From Prevotellaceae bacterium UBA711 (GTDB taxonomy: Bacteria > Bacteroidota > Bacteroidia > Bacteroidales > Bacteroidaceae), in contig DBLZ01000003.1 in the NCBI GenBank assembly GCA_002297545.1, forward strand, positions 1 to 6,264: a stretch of 6,264 nucleotides of DNA. Reading direction: 5' to 3'. Below are positions 4,865-6,264 of this stretch, in pieces. A program made the position numbers and the translations under genes. Each line of letters begins with the position of its first letter. Position 1 is the first letter of the stretch. Under the pieces are notes generated by a model. The model was not told the DNA's origin, did no database searches, and saw only the letters and a program-made list of their open reading frames with translations.

Positions 4865-5518
4865 ATGAAAGTAATAAACGTATCGGAGACCAATAGCGTA
4901 GTATCCAAGTACGTGGCTCAAATGCGCGATATTTCGGTGCAGCGCAACAGGTGCTTGTTCCGCAACAATCTGAAGAGGATAGGCATGCTGATGGCTTATG
5001 AAGTGAGCAAGACGCTGGATTATTCGGCTAAGACCATTGACACACCGTTGGCCAAGTGCAATGTGCAGACTTACGACGACCATATCGTCATAGGCACTGT
5101 GTTGCGTGCCGGTCTGTCGCTTCATGAGGGCTTCATGCAGATCTTCGACGATGCCGATGCCGGTTTTGTGGCAGCCTATCGCAAGGAGGATGCCAGCAGT
5201 GACATCTGCGTGCAGTTGGACTATCTGGCATCGCCAAACTTGGACGGTTGCACATTTATGCTGGTGGACCCCATGCTGGCAACAGGAAAGAGTTTCGAGG
5301 CCTCCTATCACGCTTATCTTCACAACGGCACTCCGGCCAAGTTGCACATAGTGGCGGTTGTGGCAGCCAGGCAGGGCGTGGAATACTTACAACGGCTGTT
5401 TCCTTCCGACGACGTGACGCTATGGTGTGCCGTTATAGACCCGGAGTTGAACGCTTCGTCATATATTGTCCCCGGACTTGGCGACTGCGGAGACCTTTGC
5501 TTCGGTGACAAAATTTAA
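4865..5518 (+). CDS. upp: Uracil phosphoribosyltransferase
   Basis: A 217-residue cytoplasmic enzyme that joins uracil and PRPP to make UMP (pyrimidine salvage). VLRAGLSLHEGF (79-90) carries the conserved RAG, DPMLATGKS (135-143) is the PRPP-binding loop (DPMLATG form), and YIVPGLGDCGD (200-210) is the uracil-binding C-terminal motif of UPRTases. FGDK near the end is also family-typical. Length fits the 205-220 residues usual for the family. The start at 4865 puts the MKVINVSETNS N-terminus 16 residues or so before the conserved RDxxxxRxxFR segment (21-33), as expected. The gene lies 58 bases after the fusion gene and 24 bases before the ThiD-like gene, apparently in one transcript. No separate promoter or PyrR-type attenuator was seen. 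Confidence 0.96.
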   Translation: MKVINVSETNSVVSKYVAQMRDISVQRNRCLFRNNLKRIGMLMAYEVSKTLDYSAKTIDTPLAKCNVQTYDDHIVIGTVLRAGLSLHEGFMQIFDDADAGFVAAYRKEDASSDICVQLDYLASPNLDGCTFMLVDPMLATGKSFEASYHAYLHNGTPAKLHIVAVVAARQGVEYLQRLFPSDDVTLWCAVIDPELNASSYIVPGLGDCGDLCFGDKI

Positions 5519-5542
5519 GCACGATGCACTGACATTGCCTTC

Positions 5543-6264
5543 ATGATACCTATTCTGTCCATAACCGGCTTGGATGTTTCTTGTGCGTCAGGCTTGCAAC
5601 AGGACTTCAGGGTCATTGCAGATATGGGAGCACAGGCTCTGACCGTAGCTTCATGTGTGGTGGTGCAGGATGACACATATATAAAGGATGTGCTTGGATT
5701 TGCACCGGATCTTTTGTGTAAGCAAGTATCCGGCATGCTCATGGCCTATCATCCCAAGGCCGTAAAGGTCGGGCTCCTTCCTGATGCAGATGCAGTGAAG
5801 ACGGTGGCAGATAGTGTGATGCGATGCGGCAAAGTGGTTATCGCTCCAGGCATCCTTTCCTCCAAAGGTGTACCGTTGGTAGATGCCGAGACCATCTCCG
5901 CCATAAGGACGCATCTTATTCCCAAGGCCAATCTGTTGGTCTTGCGTTGCATAGAAGTCGAACGTATCCTGGGCATACATATTGTCACGGACGAGGATAT
6001 GCTCCATGCGGCCCTGGCACTGATAGCCATGGGTGCGGGGCATGTGTTGCTGCGTGGCGGTAAGGTTTTTGAAGGGCGCATTACAGCGTTGCTGGCCGGC
6101 ACCGGGGAGCATAGGTTCTTTTCTTCCTATAACATCGACGGATGGCAGCAGCATGGAGTGGGCGGTGTTCTTGCCATGGCGATAGCCACACGTCTGGGGA
6201 TGGGCGATGATGTGGCTGAGGCCATATCACGGGCCCACGAATATGTTCATAGCTGCATGGTGTA
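5543..6264 (+). CDS. ThiD-like (hydroxymethylpyrimidine/phosphomethylpyrimidine kinase family) protein, degenerate active site; 3' end at the window edge
   Basis: The frame opens at ATG 5543 and stays open for 240 codons to the window edge. The last two bases are TA, so the next codon could be a stop. The fold is that of the ThiD branch of the ribokinase superfamily, which phosphorylates HMP and HMP-P for thiamine. MIPILSITG (1-9) matches the first strand, VKVGLLPDADAV (75-86) matches the VKIGML segment, and GAGHVLLRGGKV (164-175) matches the GA..VLVKGG segment. Key motifs are altered: GSDSSGGAGIQAD appears as GLDVSCASGLQQD (9-21), DPVM as APGI (101-104), and the catalytic GTGC as GVGG (205-208), which has neither the ThiD Cys nor the Asp of other ribokinase-family members. 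Kinase activity is therefore doubtful. It may be a divergent paralogue with a regulatory or different substrate role. It follows upp by 24 bases, so the two are probably co-expressed. Confidence 0.8.
   Translation, partial: MIPILSITGLDVSCASGLQQDFRVIADMGAQALTVASCVVVQDDTYIKDVLGFAPDLLCKQVSGMLMAYHPKAVKVGLLPDADAVKTVADSVMRCGKVVIAPGILSSKGVPLVDAETISAIRTHLIPKANLLVLRCIEVERILGIHIVTDEDMLHAALALIAMGAGHVLLRGGKVFEGRITALLAGTGEHRFFSSYNIDGWQQHGVGGVLAMAIATRLGMGDDVAEAISRAHEYVHSCMV

Noticed and set aside
4336..5347. Two overlapping minus-strand frames (186-190 codons) opposite the aminotransferase end and upp
   Set aside because: Both are antisense to genes with clear catalytic motifs, and their translations show no domain.
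5651..6154. Minus-strand frames opposite the ThiD-like gene
   Set aside because: The plus-strand frame has a continuous ThiD-family pattern over 240 codons, while the minus-strand translations are unrecognisable.
1..6264. CRISPR array, insertion sequence, phage or toxin-antitoxin system
   Set aside because: No regularly spaced repeats, transposase or integrase motifs, terminal inverted repeats or small toxin-like gene pairs were seen on either strand.

Overview
The window looks chromosomal and comes from a member of the Bacteroidota, most likely the order Bacteroidales (Bacteroides/Prevotella-like). Three promoters fit the Bacteroidota pattern, a TAnnTTTG box 20 bases after a TTG or TTC. The tRNA genes do not encode CCA, start codons are preceded by A/T-rich sequence instead of strong Shine-Dalgarno sites, and the proteins resemble Bacteroidales versions of their families. 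Genus cannot be fixed from this sequence alone.

Layout. (1) Bases 2-163 are the 3' end of a metallo-beta-lactamase-fold hydrolase gene. (2) A good promoter and a structured leader precede galE (343-1359), a 338-residue UDP-glucose 4-epimerase. (3) Bases 1375-1558 hold three strong stem-loops between galE and a convergent tRNA operon: a perfect-but-for-one-wobble hairpin, a terminator for galE, and a terminator facing the tRNA genes. (4) On the minus strand, tRNA-Ser(GCU) and tRNA-Glu(CUC) are transcribed from a promoter at 1833-1863. (5) About 260 bases without a recognisable gene follow. (6) A plus-strand gene run starts from a promoter at 2124-2154: a sugar 3,4-ketoisomerase (FdtA type), a 715-residue acyltransferase-aminotransferase fusion, uracil phosphoribosyltransferase (upp), and a ThiD-like kinase homologue that runs off the right edge.

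How the genes work together. The ketoisomerase plus the fusion make a nearly complete branch for a nucleotide-linked 3-acylamino-3,6-dideoxyhexose (dTDP-Fuc3NAc or dTDP-Qui3NAc type), starting from dTDP-4-keto-6-deoxyglucose. RmlA, RmlB and the glycosyltransferase that would use the product are not in this window. GalE supplies UDP-galactose and, because it has Cys at the gatekeeper position, probably UDP-GalNAc too. Upp salvages uracil. The ThiD-like protein has lost the usual GTGC catalytic motif, so its role is open.

The most interesting point is the fusion protein. Its two halves meet exactly where a second gene would be expected to start. Adding one A to the AAA at 3701-3703 would split it into a 352-residue acyltransferase ending in TAA and a 369-residue aminotransferase starting Met-Lys-Ile-Pro-Phe-Leu. 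The fusion is therefore either a recent one-base gene fusion or a sequence error, and this can be tested directly.
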